A stretch of 64,000 bases of DNA from an uncultured Saprospiraceae bacterium (GTDB lineage Bacteria > Bacteroidota > Bacteroidia > Chitinophagales > Saprospiraceae), in contig CALJOK010000042.1 of NCBI GenBank assembly GCA_937981555.1, positions 61,440 through 125,439 of the forward strand. Reading direction: 5' to 3'. A program made the position numbers and the translations under genes. A model generated the notes under the pieces. That model was not told where the DNA came from, made no database searches, and was given only the letters and a program-made list of their open reading frames with translations. Below, piece by piece: positions 25,682 to 35,121 of the stretch. Within the stretch, counting starts at the first letter, position 1, and every line of letters begins with the position of its first letter.

Positions 25682-25717
25682 AAAGTGATGAGTAGTTCTA
25701 ACTACTCATCACTTTTT
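25682..25717. terminator. Bidirectional terminator after cysteine dioxygenase
   Basis: AAAGTGATGAGTAGTT (25682-25697) is complementary to AACTACTCATCACTTT (25700-25715) with a tiny loop, between convergent genes. Confidence 0.9.
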
Positions 25718-25744
25718 TAATTTATCATCTATAGTTTGACTTAT

Positions 25745-27247
25745 TTAGGAACCGATATCTGTTATAACCCCCTGCCCCTTTTTATCTAATTTACTTACAA
25801 TAAATCCAATGAGCATCGCCATTAAAAAGGAAGGCAGCAGTACGTCCATTTTTTCAAAAAGGATACCGACTTCAGGAAGGTTAGTTGCTCCAAATTTAAA
25901 AAGTGGCACACTTAAAAATCCTGTAAGCATCGAAGCGATCGCTCCCTTTTCAGTATAGCCTTTCCAAAACATCGACAAGATCATCACCGGGCAAAAAGTA
26001 GCCGCAATTCCAGACCACCCAAACATCACAAACCAAAAGATAGTTCTATCAGGCGAGAGTACTGATACTAAAAGAGAAAGTCCCAAAGCAAGAAATGCCA
26101 TCACCACCGTTACTTTTCTAGACAAGCTAGTTAACGTTTTATCATCTGCGTCAGGATGTAAAATTTGTTGATAAACATCTCGCGTGATGGCACTTGAGGC
26201 AACCACTAAAAGAGAATCAATCGTAGACATAATCGCTGATAAAACTACTGCCACATAAAGTCCAACAAGAACCGTTGGCATCACTTCACTTACCAACATA
26301 GGAAGTACATCCTGTGCACTATTCCCAAGTGTTGCTTCTATATCTGTTCCTGCTTCGTTGAAATAATATCGTCCTAGAATTCCCACCATCACGGCAGCAG
26401 AATCTGTAAGAATCGTAAAAGCAATCGCAACCCATCTTCCTTTGTTAATTTCCGCTTCATCTTTGATCGACATGAATCGAACAAATAATTGAGGCGACCC
26501 CATAAAGCCTAATCCAATCATCATAAAACCTAAAATAGCAAATATATTAACCGTTGTTAACCCACCTGCTCCCCATATATTCATCAAGCCTGGGTCTATC
26601 GCTTGGATACCTTCAAATAATGGAGGATCAGTAATTAACAACCATGCCACCGTCGGCAATAGTAACAATCCAAATAACATTAATAATCCTTGAAATAAAT
26701 CCGACCAAGCTACAGCTACAAATCCACCAGAAAATATATAAGATAAAACCAATAAAAAACCAACGATTGCACCTGTATAATAATTCCAATCTAGAAATGA
26801 TTCGAAAGCTGATCCCGTCGCATCAATTTGTGCACTCACATAAATAATTACAAAAACACTCAATACTGTAGCAGCTATCTTTCTAAGCGTATGTGTTTTA
26901 GATTTGAATCGGCTCACCAGATAATCTGGAATGGTGATGGATTTATATTCATCCGTCATTTTTTTGAAAGGCTTGGCCATCAGAAACCAGGCAGCTGAAA
27001 CGCCAATCACTTCTCCTATCACTACCCAAAAAGCAGAGATACCTGCCATTGCTCCCATTCCTGTCAACCCCAATAATAACCAGGCTGATTCTCCAGTTGC
27101 TCTGGAGGAAAATGCTACTACCCAAAATCCCATTTTCTTACCTCCAACATAATAATCATCGATATTATTTATTTTTTTGGAAGCAAAATATCCAATGGCA
27201 AATAAGACAAGAAAATATAAAATTAAAATAATGTACTGCGTAACCAT
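25745..27247 (-). CDS. Sodium:solute symporter (SSS family, PutP-like)
   Basis: About 500 residues from ATG 27247 (MVTQYIILILY); an in-frame ATG at 27313 would add 22 polar residues that overlap the upstream region. About thirteen membrane helices. It has the family's YYVGGKKMGFWVVAFSSRATGESAW near the start and GFMGSPQLFVRFMSIKDEAE in the middle; the sodium-site region ILSAIMSTIDSLLVVASS matches the SSS/LeuT-fold core. PutP-type carriers import proline and related amino acids with Na+. It is convergent with the cysteine dioxygenase gene, so a role in supplying or exporting sulfur amino acids is possible but not shown. Confidence 0.9.
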   Translation of the reverse strand: MVTQYIILILYFLVLFAIGYFASKKINNIDDYYVGGKKMGFWVVAFSSRATGESAWLLLGLTGMGAMAGISAFWVVIGEVIGVSAAWFLMAKPFKKMTDEYKSITIPDYLVSRFKSKTHTLRKIAATVLSVFVIIYVSAQIDATGSAFESFLDWNYYTGAIVGFLLVLSYIFSGGFVAVAWSDLFQGLLMLFGLLLLPTVAWLLITDPPLFEGIQAIDPGLMNIWGAGGLTTVNIFAILGFMMIGLGFMGSPQLFVRFMSIKDEAEINKGRWVAIAFTILTDSAAVMVGILGRYYFNEAGTDIEATLGNSAQDVLPMLVSEVMPTVLVGLYVAVVLSAIMSTIDSLLVVASSAITRDVYQQILHPDADDKTLTSLSRKVTVVMAFLALGLSLLVSVLSPDRTIFWFVMFGWSGIAATFCPVMILSMFWKGYTEKGAIASMLTGFLSVPLFKFGATNLPEVGILFEKMDVLLPSFLMAMLIGFIVSKLDKKGQGVITDIGS

Positions 27248-27394
27248 ATATGTATTTGTTTTGTTTGATGGTAATATACTATTAAGAATTTGCCCTTTGC
27301 TTGATCCATCCAAATACTTTTAGATTGTGAGATATTAAAAATGAAGATGAATAAGATGAGTCATTCCCAACTTTGTTTGTTCAACTCCTTCTAT

Positions 27395-27440
27395 AAAAAA
27401 AATCATCCCGAACTTTCACTCTGAAAATTCGGGATGATTC
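27395..27440 (-). terminator. Terminator of the hybrid kinase gene
   Basis: ATCATCCCGAA (27402-27412) pairs with TTCGGGATGAT (27428-27438); on the minus strand the stem is followed by a T-run. Confidence 0.85.
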
Positions 27441-27505
27441 ATATCTTAAATAAAAACACCATTTTGATTTGGAACTAAATTAATGGAACCATCGAGAGTT
27501 CTAAT

Positions 27506-29257
27506 TTAATTTTCTCGGAGTGCTTTTTTGTTTACTAAACTAAGTATTTTATCATTTAATTTATCTGGATCAAAAGGTTTAGAAATAAAATCATTCATAC
27601 CTGCATCTAAACATTTTTGAGTATCCTTTGCTAAAACGGAAGCGGTCATAGCTACAATTAAAATAGAACTTTGAGGTATATCCAATTTCCTAATCCGCTC
27701 GGTTGCTTCTACTCCATCCATCACAGGCATATTGATATCCATTAATATTAGATCGTATTTCTTTCTGTGTAACATGTCAATTGCTATTTTTCCATTGTCA
27801 GCAATGTCTATTTCAAATCCAAACTTTTTTAAATGTTTAGTAGCAACAATTTGATTAAGTTTATTATCCTCTGCTAATAAAATAGAAATATCAGGAGCTG
27901 AAATATTGGTTACTTCACTTGGAAGAACCTCAATCGTTTTTGCAGGAAGTGGGATTTTCTTTGCTCTACCCAAAGCGACCGTAAAGCTAAAAGTACTTCC
28001 TTTCCCTAATTCACTTATCACTTTAATTTCACCGCCGAATTGCTTCACCAGTTTTTTAGAAATCGCTAACCCTAATCCTGTCCCACCATATTCTCTAGAA
28101 ACACTAGAGTCAGACTGTGTGAATTGTTCGAAAATATAATCAACTTTATCGGCAGGAATTCCTATTCCGGTATCCTTAATTTTGAAAGCGATAATAGTCT
28201 CAGATTCTGTTTCAGATTGAAGAGAACAATCAATATATACTCCACCCAAACTTGTAAACTTAATAGCATTACTTGCCAGATTCAAAATGATTTGCCCTAG
28301 CCGGAAAGGGTCTCCACAAAGAGTAGTTGGAATTCTAATATCATTACGAATATCAAATTCAATATTTTTTTCATTCGTCTTAACTGAAAGGGAATGATAT
28401 ATGTTTTTCAATAAATCGTTAAGGTCAAAGTTGATTTTTTCAAATATTAATTTATCTGAATCAAGTTTTGAGAAATCTAAAATATCATTAATAATATGTA
28501 ATAAATGATTGGCGGAATAATCGATATGCTTTACTAAACCCTTATGATCTTCGCTAAGGCTTGACTCTTTAAGTAACAGTTTAGCAATCCCCATAATGCC
28601 ATTCATCGGTGTCCGAATTTCATGCGACATATTGGAAAGGAACTGGTCTTTTGCGCGCTCCGCTTGTTGAGCTTGTTCAACTGCAATTTTGAGTTCTTCT
28701 TCTTTACTTTTACGGATTTCTATTTCTTGGTTTAATTTCTCATTGAGTAGAAAAAGCTCTTCATTGTTTTTTCGAACCTGCATATGAGTCACTACATGGT
28801 CAGAAAGTAAAGCAAGTAAATCCTTTGAATTTTGACTCATCTCTCGAGGCTTATGGTCAATTACACAAAGTGTTCCTAATGCTTCCCCTTCAGATGTGAC
28901 CAAAGGTGATCCGGCATAAAACACAACATTTGTATTACCTGTCACTAAAGGATTATCTATGAATCGTTGATCTTTGGTTGCATCATTTACCTCAAATAAC
29001 TCATCGGGTTTTAAGATGGCATGTGCACAAAAAGCAACATCTCTCGGTGTTTCTTCTTCATCCAAACCTTGCTTGGATTTGAACCATTGACGATCATTAT
29101 CTACAAGAGAAATTAAGGCGATTGGAGTACCACATATTTTTGCGGCTATAGCAGTAATATTATCATATTCTTGCTCAGGTAAAGTATCTAGAATATTAAA
29201 AGATTCTAAAGTTATCTGTCTTTGAACCTCATTATTAGGCTTTTTTGCACTAACCAT
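27506..29257 (-). CDS. Hybrid sensor histidine kinase (GAF-HisKA-HATPase-REC)
   Basis: 583 residues, no membrane segment. GAF domain about 20-170 ([33 protein letters not shown]), a coiled coil (172-205), HisKA with the phosphoacceptor in [18 protein letters not shown], HATPase with N-box [12 protein letters not shown] and G boxes ([23 protein letters not shown]), then a C-terminal receiver ([38 protein letters not shown]). Cytosolic sensing by GAF, autophosphorylation and intramolecular transfer to the receiver are expected. It is a single gene with its own terminator; no phosphotransfer protein is encoded nearby. Confidence 0.93.
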   Translation of the reverse strand: MVSAKKPNNEVQRQITLESFNILDTLPEQEYDNITAIAAKICGTPIALISLVDNDRQWFKSKQGLDEEETPRDVAFCAHAILKPDELFEVNDATKDQRFIDNPLVTGNTNVVFYAGSPLVTSEGEALGTLCVIDHKPREMSQNSKDLLALLSDHVVTHMQVRKNNEELFLLNEKLNQEIEIRKSKEEELKIAVEQAQQAERAKDQFLSNMSHEIRTPMNGIMGIAKLLLKESSLSEDHKGLVKHIDYSANHLLHIINDILDFSKLDSDKLIFEKINFDLNDLLKNIYHSLSVKTNEKNIEFDIRNDIRIPTTLCGDPFRLGQIILNLASNAIKFTSLGGVYIDCSLQSETESETIIAFKIKDTGIGIPADKVDYIFEQFTQSDSSVSREYGGTGLGLAISKKLVKQFGGEIKVISELGKGSTFSFTVALGRAKKIPLPAKTIEVLPSEVTNISAPDISILLAEDNKLNQIVATKHLKKFGFEIDIADNGKIAIDMLHRKKYDLILMDINMPVMDGVEATERIRKLDIPQSSILIVAMTASVLAKDTQKCLDAGMNDFISKPFDPDKLNDKILSLVNKKALREN

Positions 29258-29657
29258 ATTAATATTTTTTTTAAGAAAAAATTAAAATATAATAGGTTTG
29301 TGTGTTAACATTTAAGATGTTGCTAATTCTGTACCAAAGAAAACTACACTATCGAACGTAAACTAAAACTGTCAAAATATTCTGGCTTCTTTTAGTTCAG
29401 GTTTATATGATATAAAATTCAAAAATCTTATTGTTTGATCTAACTATGGGAGTGGGAGTTGACTCCTGCTGCTATTGAAAAATAATATTTGTCAAAAAAT
29501 TAAGATTGTCTTTTCTTTTTAAATAGACTTTTTTTACTAACCTTAAAAAAACAAAAACTGGCTACCGTATTTAATTATATGGTAACCAGCATCTTTTTTC
29601 TCTTACTTGTTTTGAAGTAGTTTTAAAATTATCTTTTTGTTGATGAATTTTCCTAAT
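29258..29657. other. 400-base gap upstream of the hybrid kinase
   Basis: No ORF of note. It holds the kinase's upstream region and, at 29558-29589, a hairpin that ends the cupin gene. A short GGAGTTGACTCC palindrome lies near 29454. No promoter match that I would defend. Confidence 0.4.
29548..29592 (-). terminator. Terminator of the cupin gene
   Basis: CTGGCTACCGTAT and ATATGGTAACCAG (29558-29589) pair with one mismatch and one G-U; the minus strand then carries a T-rich tail. Confidence 0.75.
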
Positions 29658-30017
29658 TTATTTCTGCTGCTCACTTATCGTCTTAGTAATTTCAGCAATC
29701 ACATCGCCAGTATGCGCAGTCGTTTTATTTTCGATCAACATTATTTTACATTCTTCAGCAGAGGACACTCGATGTCTGATTCCTTTTTTCACAATAAAGA
29801 AATCACCTTTTTTCATCGTAAAATCATCTGCATTTTCTATTTCAAAAAATAAACTTCCTTCCAAAATATAAAACATCTCATCTTCATTTAGATGCGCATG
29901 CCAAGGAACTTTCTCACCTTTTATTTTTGCAATTTTGATATAAGTATCATTTACTTCTCCGATTATTTTTGGAGAAAAGTAATCAGAGACTTCGCTAAAT
30001 TTTTCTAAAACATTCAT
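29658..30017 (-). CDS. Cupin-domain protein
   Basis: 119 residues, one cupin barrel: PWHAHLNEDEMFYILEGSLFFE (about 38-59) supplies the two His and Glu metal ligands and KKGIRHRVSSAEECKIM the second motif with His. The metal site looks intact, so a small dioxygenase or isomerase role is possible, but no substrate can be suggested. It lies 44 bases downstream of the dehydrogenase gene on the same strand and is probably cotranscribed. Confidence 0.88.
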   Translation of the reverse strand: MNVLEKFSEVSDYFSPKIIGEVNDTYIKIAKIKGEKVPWHAHLNEDEMFYILEGSLFFEIENADDFTMKKGDFFIVKKGIRHRVSSAEECKIMLIENKTTAHTGDVIAEITKTISEQQK

Positions 30018-30061
30018 GATTTTTTATTTTATGAAATTGAAGTTAATAAGAGTTTTTACAA

Positions 30062-31093
30062 TTATAAGCTAATAACCACATTTCCTTTTTTATGTCCTTT
30101 GTCAATGTATCGGTGAGCTTCGGCTACATCTTTCAAATCATATCGTATATCAATTACAGTCTTTAATTTTCCTGTCTTGTAAAGACTTTTTATTTCTTTA
30201 AGAAAACTTTTTGTCTTTGTTAATGGTAACGCTCCTGTTGCTGAAAATTTGGCTTTCTTTTTTCCAAAAATTGAAGTTCGCATTACTTGCAAAAGAAGTT
30301 TCATTCCTAATACAGGAGAAAGGTATTCACCTTTTTCTGTCAAGGAGTTTTTACATCTTGAAAAAGAACTTTTACCAACAGTATCATAAATAATATCATA
30401 CGTTATTCCATTTTGAGTGAAGTCTTCTTTTTTATAATCAATCACATAATCCGCTCCAAGAGATTTTACTAATTCGATATTTTGAGTACTACAAACGCCG
30501 GTAACGATTGCGCCTAAGTGCTTCGCAATTTGAACTGCGGCTGTTCCCAAACTTCCTGATGCTCCATTGATTAAAATACTTTGACCAGCTTGAAGTTGAG
30601 TTAACTCTTGAAGAAAATTCCATGAGGTCATTGGCCCATCTCCAACTGCTCCTACTTCTTCAAAAGAAACATTTTCAGGCATCTGAGTGATAATTCCATT
30701 TTCTTTAATACAGACATATTCAGCATGAGTACCAAATATTTCAAGCGATTCCCCAAACACTTTATCCCCTATATCAAAATCTGCTACATCCTTCCCAATC
30801 TTTTCAACAACGCCTGAAAAGGAAGTTCCAGGGATAGGATTTTTAGGTTTTGTAAGTCCCAAAAATAATCTTCCAATGATTGGATAACCTGTTCGCATCA
30901 TTGTCCCTGCGGTGGTAATAGCAGCTGCATGAATTTTCACTAGAACTTCATCTTCTTTTGGAATAGGCTTATCAACTATTTGTAGTTGCAATATTTCTGG
31001 CCCACCGTAACCTGTGGAAATTATTGCTTTCATTTTGTTGGAATCTATCTTTTTAGATTGCACTTTGTTAGAATTGATTGTTGTGGAGTTCAT
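30062..31093 (-). CDS. MDR-family NAD(P)-dependent alcohol dehydrogenase
   Basis: The canonical start of the family is the Met at 31033 (MKAIISTGYGGPEILQLQ); in-frame ATGs at 31093 and 31144 add 20 and 37 residues of low-complexity sequence (SNKVQSKKIDSNKM). I give 31093 because an A-rich leader precedes it, but 31033 is as likely. The GroES-like domain is followed by a Rossmann domain with the motif INGASGSLGTAAVQIAKHLG, and the family's structural zinc ligands are absent, so this belongs to the quinone oxidoreductase-like, zinc-free branch. Substrate unknown. It is followed by the cupin gene. Confidence 0.88.
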   Translation of the reverse strand: MNSTTINSNKVQSKKIDSNKMKAIISTGYGGPEILQLQIVDKPIPKEDEVLVKIHAAAITTAGTMMRTGYPIIGRLFLGLTKPKNPIPGTSFSGVVEKIGKDVADFDIGDKVFGESLEIFGTHAEYVCIKENGIITQMPENVSFEEVGAVGDGPMTSWNFLQELTQLQAGQSILINGASGSLGTAAVQIAKHLGAIVTGVCSTQNIELVKSLGADYVIDYKKEDFTQNGITYDIIYDTVGKSSFSRCKNSLTEKGEYLSPVLGMKLLLQVMRTSIFGKKKAKFSATGALPLTKTKSFLKEIKSLYKTGKLKTVIDIRYDLKDVAEAHRYIDKGHKKGNVVISL

Positions 31094-31211
31094 CTTTAAT
31101 TTTTTTAATAGGTTAGTAAAATGAAAAGTTGTTTCGCTTTTCATACCTCAAAATTAAAGGAAGTAAGAAGGGGAATCGTTCTAGATTATAAATCGGAACT
31201 TATTGATGATT

Positions 31212-31340
31212 AGATAATAACGTGATGGTCTGCTTTAGCTGACCTAAAAAAATACAAGCAGGAGCTTAATTTTATTGATAAAAAAAAGTCGCTTCACTTC
31301 TTTTTCAGGTCAGCTAAAGCAGACTGCCACGTTACTATCT
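31212..31340. repeat. Long inverted repeat, MITE-like
   Basis: The arm 31218-31245 (TAACGTG...GTCTGCTTTAGCTGACCT) matches the reverse complement of 31307-31334 at 25 of 28 bases, and AGATA extends the arms outward. The central 60 bases contain no ORF and no T-run. It lies between the 5' ends of two genes on the same strand. It is not similar to the element at 9534-9646. Confidence 0.65.
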
Positions 31341-31376
31341 GCATAGCCTATATTTGATCAAAGATGTTTTTCTTAT

Positions 31377-33707
31377 TTAGGAAACCGACTTCAAAAATTG
31401 TTTTGGGGTCATTCCTATTTCTTTTTTAAAAAAAGTATTGAACGCCGTTTTAGAATTAAAGCCACTTTCATAAGCCAAACCTAATAAGGAAAGGTGCGCA
31501 TTTTTTGGTTGCTGTGCTAACGTTTTGAATGTTTCTACTCGGAAGTGATTGATGTACTCCGAAAAGTTTTTTCCCATTTGCTCATTTAATAATTCTGATA
31601 AATAATTAGGATGGAGGTCAATCAGTTCTGCCAATTGACGAAGGGTTAAATTTCCTTGGAGGTAGGGCTTTTCCTCCGCCATATATTCTTCTAAAATTGC
31701 GTAATATTTTTGAGCCTCCTCTTTTTTCAAGGAAGATTTTTTATATTTCTTTTTAACTAAATTGGATGTATTATTTTTTTCAAAAATTTGTGCCTTCAAT
31801 TCTTGAAAGCGAGTAATAGAATGAAGCGGCTTGAGAATTGGTTCAGTAAAAACCAACAGGGCTAAAGGTAATTTGTAACCTATGGCTTGTTCTATGAGTT
31901 TCATTACTTCATCGTGTTTCCCTTCAATAGTTTTGACAAGGATTAAAAACTTCATCGCACTCCCCATCGAATCTGATTGCAAAGCGGCTTCTAATTTTGC
32001 AATACCTTCTGCTATTTTTTGGCTATTATTTAAGGAGGCATAAGCCATCGTTGTTCCTCCTAATTTAGTTAAATCTCCTCCTTCGTTTTCTGGAAGGTTT
32101 TGGAAAAAAGCTAATCCTTCTTCTGCTCGTCCTTCGAGCAATGGAATTCCACCTAAATAAACATGTGGAAATGGTAAGTCAGCTTTTAATTGCAAACTCT
32201 TTTTAAAGTATGGAACTGCTTCATTATATTTTTCTTCAAGATAAAATAAAAATCCTTTATAATGATGATTCATTGCAGAGAGCGGATCAAGTTGAAGCGC
32301 CTTATCAATATAGTTGTGAGCAGAATCTAATTTCCCTTCGATCGTTAATGTATTTGACATGGTCAGATATATTTCATCGGAAGGTCGAAGCTCAATCGCT
32401 TTACTCAGGTGCTCATAAGTACTTTTGAAATCCCAATTTTGCCAGCAAGCAATCCAAGCCAAATTCAATTGAGACTCTGGCAGATCAGGATTTAGTTCTA
32501 ATGCTTTTTCCAAAAATGGTTTGGCCTTCGCAAAAGATTCTGGCGCAGGCATCAACCCCATCGTTCCAAGAAATGCATATCCTTGATTGATCGCTAAATA
32601 AGGTAAAGCAAAATCAGGTTGTGTTGCGATGACTTCTTGAAAAATAGAAATAGCTTTTTCAGTTCCCGCCACATTCAACTTCATTAAATAGTATCGACCT
32701 TTTAAATATTTTTTATAAGATTCAATCGGAATATTCAGATTATCAACCAACTGACTTCCTAACTCAAAGTGCCCCAAATGTTCTCGCAACCGATCAGCGA
32801 TTAATAAACTAATTTCATCTTGTACCGCAAAAACATCATCAATCGACCGATCAAAAGTTTCTGACCAAAAATGAAAATCATCTTTTACATTAATCAACTG
32901 TGCGGTGATGCGCATTTTATTTCCAGACAAACGAATGCTGCCTTCTAAAATCGTCGCCACATTTAATTCTTGTCCAATCTGACGGAGTGGAATATTTTTA
33001 TTTTTAAAAAAGAAAGAAGAGGTTCGGGAAGTAACTTTTAATCCTTTTATTTTTGCCAACGCATTAATAATTTCTTCGGTCATTCCATCGCTAAAATATT
33101 CATTATCAGCATCAGAACTCATATTGACCAAAGGAAGAACCGCAATGGTTTTGGTTAGTTCCGTTTGTTTCCCTTTGAGCTCTGAACGTTTTGGAATTTT
33201 TATACCTTCATTTGTTACTGCAAAAACTTCAATAGGATTGTCGATATTCTTCAGTCCAAAACGTCCTAAAGATTGCGTTGAAATTTGCTGTTGATTTTTG
33301 AGTTCATCATTTAGTTTTTCAGAAAGTAAAATTGCACCTGCGACTCCCATGCTTTCAATTCGAGAAGCTAAATTGACACCATCGCCATATATATCTGTTC
33401 CATCAAAAACAATATCTCCCATGTGCAAACCAATTCGCAATGGAACAGGTTCTCCTTTTTTCAAAGCTCGTTGAATGGCAATCGCACACTCTACCGCTTC
33501 TACTCCACTTTGAAAAACGCTCAATGTTCCATCTCCAAAATATTGCAAGATTTCACCATTGTACTTTTGATGATATTGTTCGAATTCTTCTCGATGGTGG
33601 GCTCTTTTATCTGCTGCTGCATTTTCATCTTTTTGCATCAAGGCAGTATATCCGACGATGTCGGTAAACATGATAGCAGCGAGTCGGCGAGTTTTTTGGT
33701 TTTTCAT
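31377..33707 (-). CDS. Class III nucleotide cyclase-TPR-AraC fusion
   Basis: 776 residues with four parts. 1-170: class III adenylyl/guanylyl cyclase catalytic domain (metal Asp16 in MFTDIVGY, Asp59 in YFGDGTLSVF, Asp109/Asn112/Arg116 in YGDGVNLASR). The usual adenine-selecting Lys is Gln55, so the nucleotide product is uncertain. 187-330: a FlgO/TolB-like domain (TIAVLPLVNMSS...). 355-640: TPR repeats. 680-776: AraC-type helix-turn-helix (LAELIDLHPNYLSELLNEQM, FNSKTAFNTFFKKEIGM). A cyclase and a DNA-binding domain in one cytosolic protein is an unusual architecture; it would link signal input by TPRs to transcription. No terminator is obvious; an inverted repeat lies downstream. Confidence 0.9.
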   Translation of the reverse strand: MKNQKTRRLAAIMFTDIVGYTALMQKDENAAADKRAHHREEFEQYHQKYNGEILQYFGDGTLSVFQSGVEAVECAIAIQRALKKGEPVPLRIGLHMGDIVFDGTDIYGDGVNLASRIESMGVAGAILLSEKLNDELKNQQQISTQSLGRFGLKNIDNPIEVFAVTNEGIKIPKRSELKGKQTELTKTIAVLPLVNMSSDADNEYFSDGMTEEIINALAKIKGLKVTSRTSSFFFKNKNIPLRQIGQELNVATILEGSIRLSGNKMRITAQLINVKDDFHFWSETFDRSIDDVFAVQDEISLLIADRLREHLGHFELGSQLVDNLNIPIESYKKYLKGRYYLMKLNVAGTEKAISIFQEVIATQPDFALPYLAINQGYAFLGTMGLMPAPESFAKAKPFLEKALELNPDLPESQLNLAWIACWQNWDFKSTYEHLSKAIELRPSDEIYLTMSNTLTIEGKLDSAHNYIDKALQLDPLSAMNHHYKGFLFYLEEKYNEAVPYFKKSLQLKADLPFPHVYLGGIPLLEGRAEEGLAFFQNLPENEGGDLTKLGGTTMAYASLNNSQKIAEGIAKLEAALQSDSMGSAMKFLILVKTIEGKHDEVMKLIEQAIGYKLPLALLVFTEPILKPLHSITRFQELKAQIFEKNNTSNLVKKKYKKSSLKKEEAQKYYAILEEYMAEEKPYLQGNLTLRQLAELIDLHPNYLSELLNEQMGKNFSEYINHFRVETFKTLAQQPKNAHLSLLGLAYESGFNSKTAFNTFFKKEIGMTPKQFLKSVS

Positions 33708-33954
33708 AGGGCGAAAAGCTTGGTATTTTTTTTTTAGATTTAAAGCTTTTATGTTTGTTTGTGATATTTTTTAAGATGTCAAAAATACGAAAACTTTGGA
33801 GTCAAAATTATTTTTTAGTCTTCTTAAAAACTGAGTTAGTCTCAAAAATAAGTTCTGATTTACAAATCGGAACGATGTCTTTTACTTGTCACTCTATCTT
33901 TGTAATATAAATATTACAAAATAAAATCTAATAAAAAGTAAATAATATGGCATC

Positions 33955-34992
33955 ATGAAGAAGAAACAAATAAAAAAAATACTCAGAATAATATTTATTC
34001 TAGCAAGCATAAGTTCCCTCTACTTCGTTCCATGGATTTTGGTGAAGGCTTGGATTTTACCGCTACCTGATACAGTTCAGGAACAAGTAAATGAAGCTAT
34101 TGATCATGGATTTGACGGAACGATTGTCTATGTAGATGAAGCAGGCAAACCACCAGCATTTTATACCGCTGGCTGGCATGATCGCAAAAATAAAATACCT
34201 GCCCACTCAAAAGCTTTATTCAAGATTGCCAGTATCGGTAAATTATATGTCGCTGTTGCTATTACTAAATTAGTCCATGACAAACGTTTGTCTTTGGATA
34301 AAACACTCGCTGATTACTTTCCTGAACTGGTGGGAAAAATTGAGCATGCAAAAAAAATCACTTTGAGATTGATGGTGCAACATCGGAGTGGTATTCCCAA
34401 TTACTTCGATCACCCTACTTTTTGGGAAAACCAACCATATAGTAATGAAGAAGCGCTGGAACTTGCTTTTGAAATGCCAGCTAGTTTTGAACCAGGTAAA
34501 GATTATGGATATTCCAACACCAATTATTTATTGCTTCGTGAACTCATAAACAAGGTGGTGGGATATAACAACCACCAATATATCAAGGAGGAAATTTTGA
34601 TACCACTCAAACTCAACAATACTTTTGGTTCGCTTAGTGAAGTTGATACAGCCGATGTGATGAGTGGTTATTATGTTGGGCTTGAGGACGATTTTAAAAC
34701 TGAGGACCAGGGAATGTTAGCTACTGCAGAGGATGTGGGTATATTCTTGAGAGCATTAAATGATGGTTCCGTCTTTGATAAAGGAGAACAGGAAATCTAT
34801 TCCTCAATTTACGTTTACGAACATACAGGCCTGGTTCTTGGCTATCAGAGTATTGCAAAATACCACAAAGACATCGACGCGATTGTCATTCAATTTGTGA
34901 ACACAACTAATTTTAATGGATACAATTGGAATACAATGGAAATCGTATATAATCGTATTGTAAAAATATTAAGAAGAAAAAAAAGTTCATAA
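33955..34992 (+). CDS. Serine hydrolase, beta-lactamase class C fold
   Basis: 345 residues. An N-terminal hydrophobic segment (about 10-30) anchors or exports the protein. The SxxK motif is Ser93-Ile-Gly-Lys96 (KIASIGKLYVA), the Tyr-Ser-Asn motif is Tyr186-Ser187-Asn188 (YGYSNTNY) and the third motif HTG lies at 290-292. Members include esterases, DD-peptidases and lipases; no substrate can be told. A TATCTTTG -7 element lies at 33895. It is a single gene with a strong terminator. Confidence 0.88.
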   Translation: MKKKQIKKILRIIFILASISSLYFVPWILVKAWILPLPDTVQEQVNEAIDHGFDGTIVYVDEAGKPPAFYTAGWHDRKNKIPAHSKALFKIASIGKLYVAVAITKLVHDKRLSLDKTLADYFPELVGKIEHAKKITLRLMVQHRSGIPNYFDHPTFWENQPYSNEEALELAFEMPASFEPGKDYGYSNTNYLLLRELINKVVGYNNHQYIKEEILIPLKLNNTFGSLSEVDTADVMSGYYVGLEDDFKTEDQGMLATAEDVGIFLRALNDGSVFDKGEQEIYSSIYVYEHTGLVLGYQSIAKYHKDIDAIVIQFVNTTNFNGYNWNTMEIVYNRIVKILRRKKSS

Positions 34993-35035
34993 TATTAGAG
35001 TCTGATAGTCGTGGAACTTTTCACTAAATTTATTT

Positions 35036-35091
35036 ACGCTAAAAAAACACCCATTGGAAAACATTTCCCAATAGGTGTTTTTTTTTAGCGT
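35036..35091 (+). terminator. Terminator of the serine hydrolase gene
   Basis: ACGCTAAAAAAACACC pairs with GGTGTTTTTTTTTAGCGT around ATTGG/CCAAT inner pairs, an unusually long stem for a terminator; it lies about 45 bases past the stop. Confidence 0.85.
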
Positions 35092-35121
35092 AAAAATTCT
35101 ATGGGTGATTATTGATTAAAA

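Noticed and set aside
31212..31340. Inverted repeat as a simple terminator of the MDR or cyclase gene
   Set aside because: The loop is about 60 bases and there is no T-run next to the arms, and it lies upstream of the MDR start rather than after a gene end.
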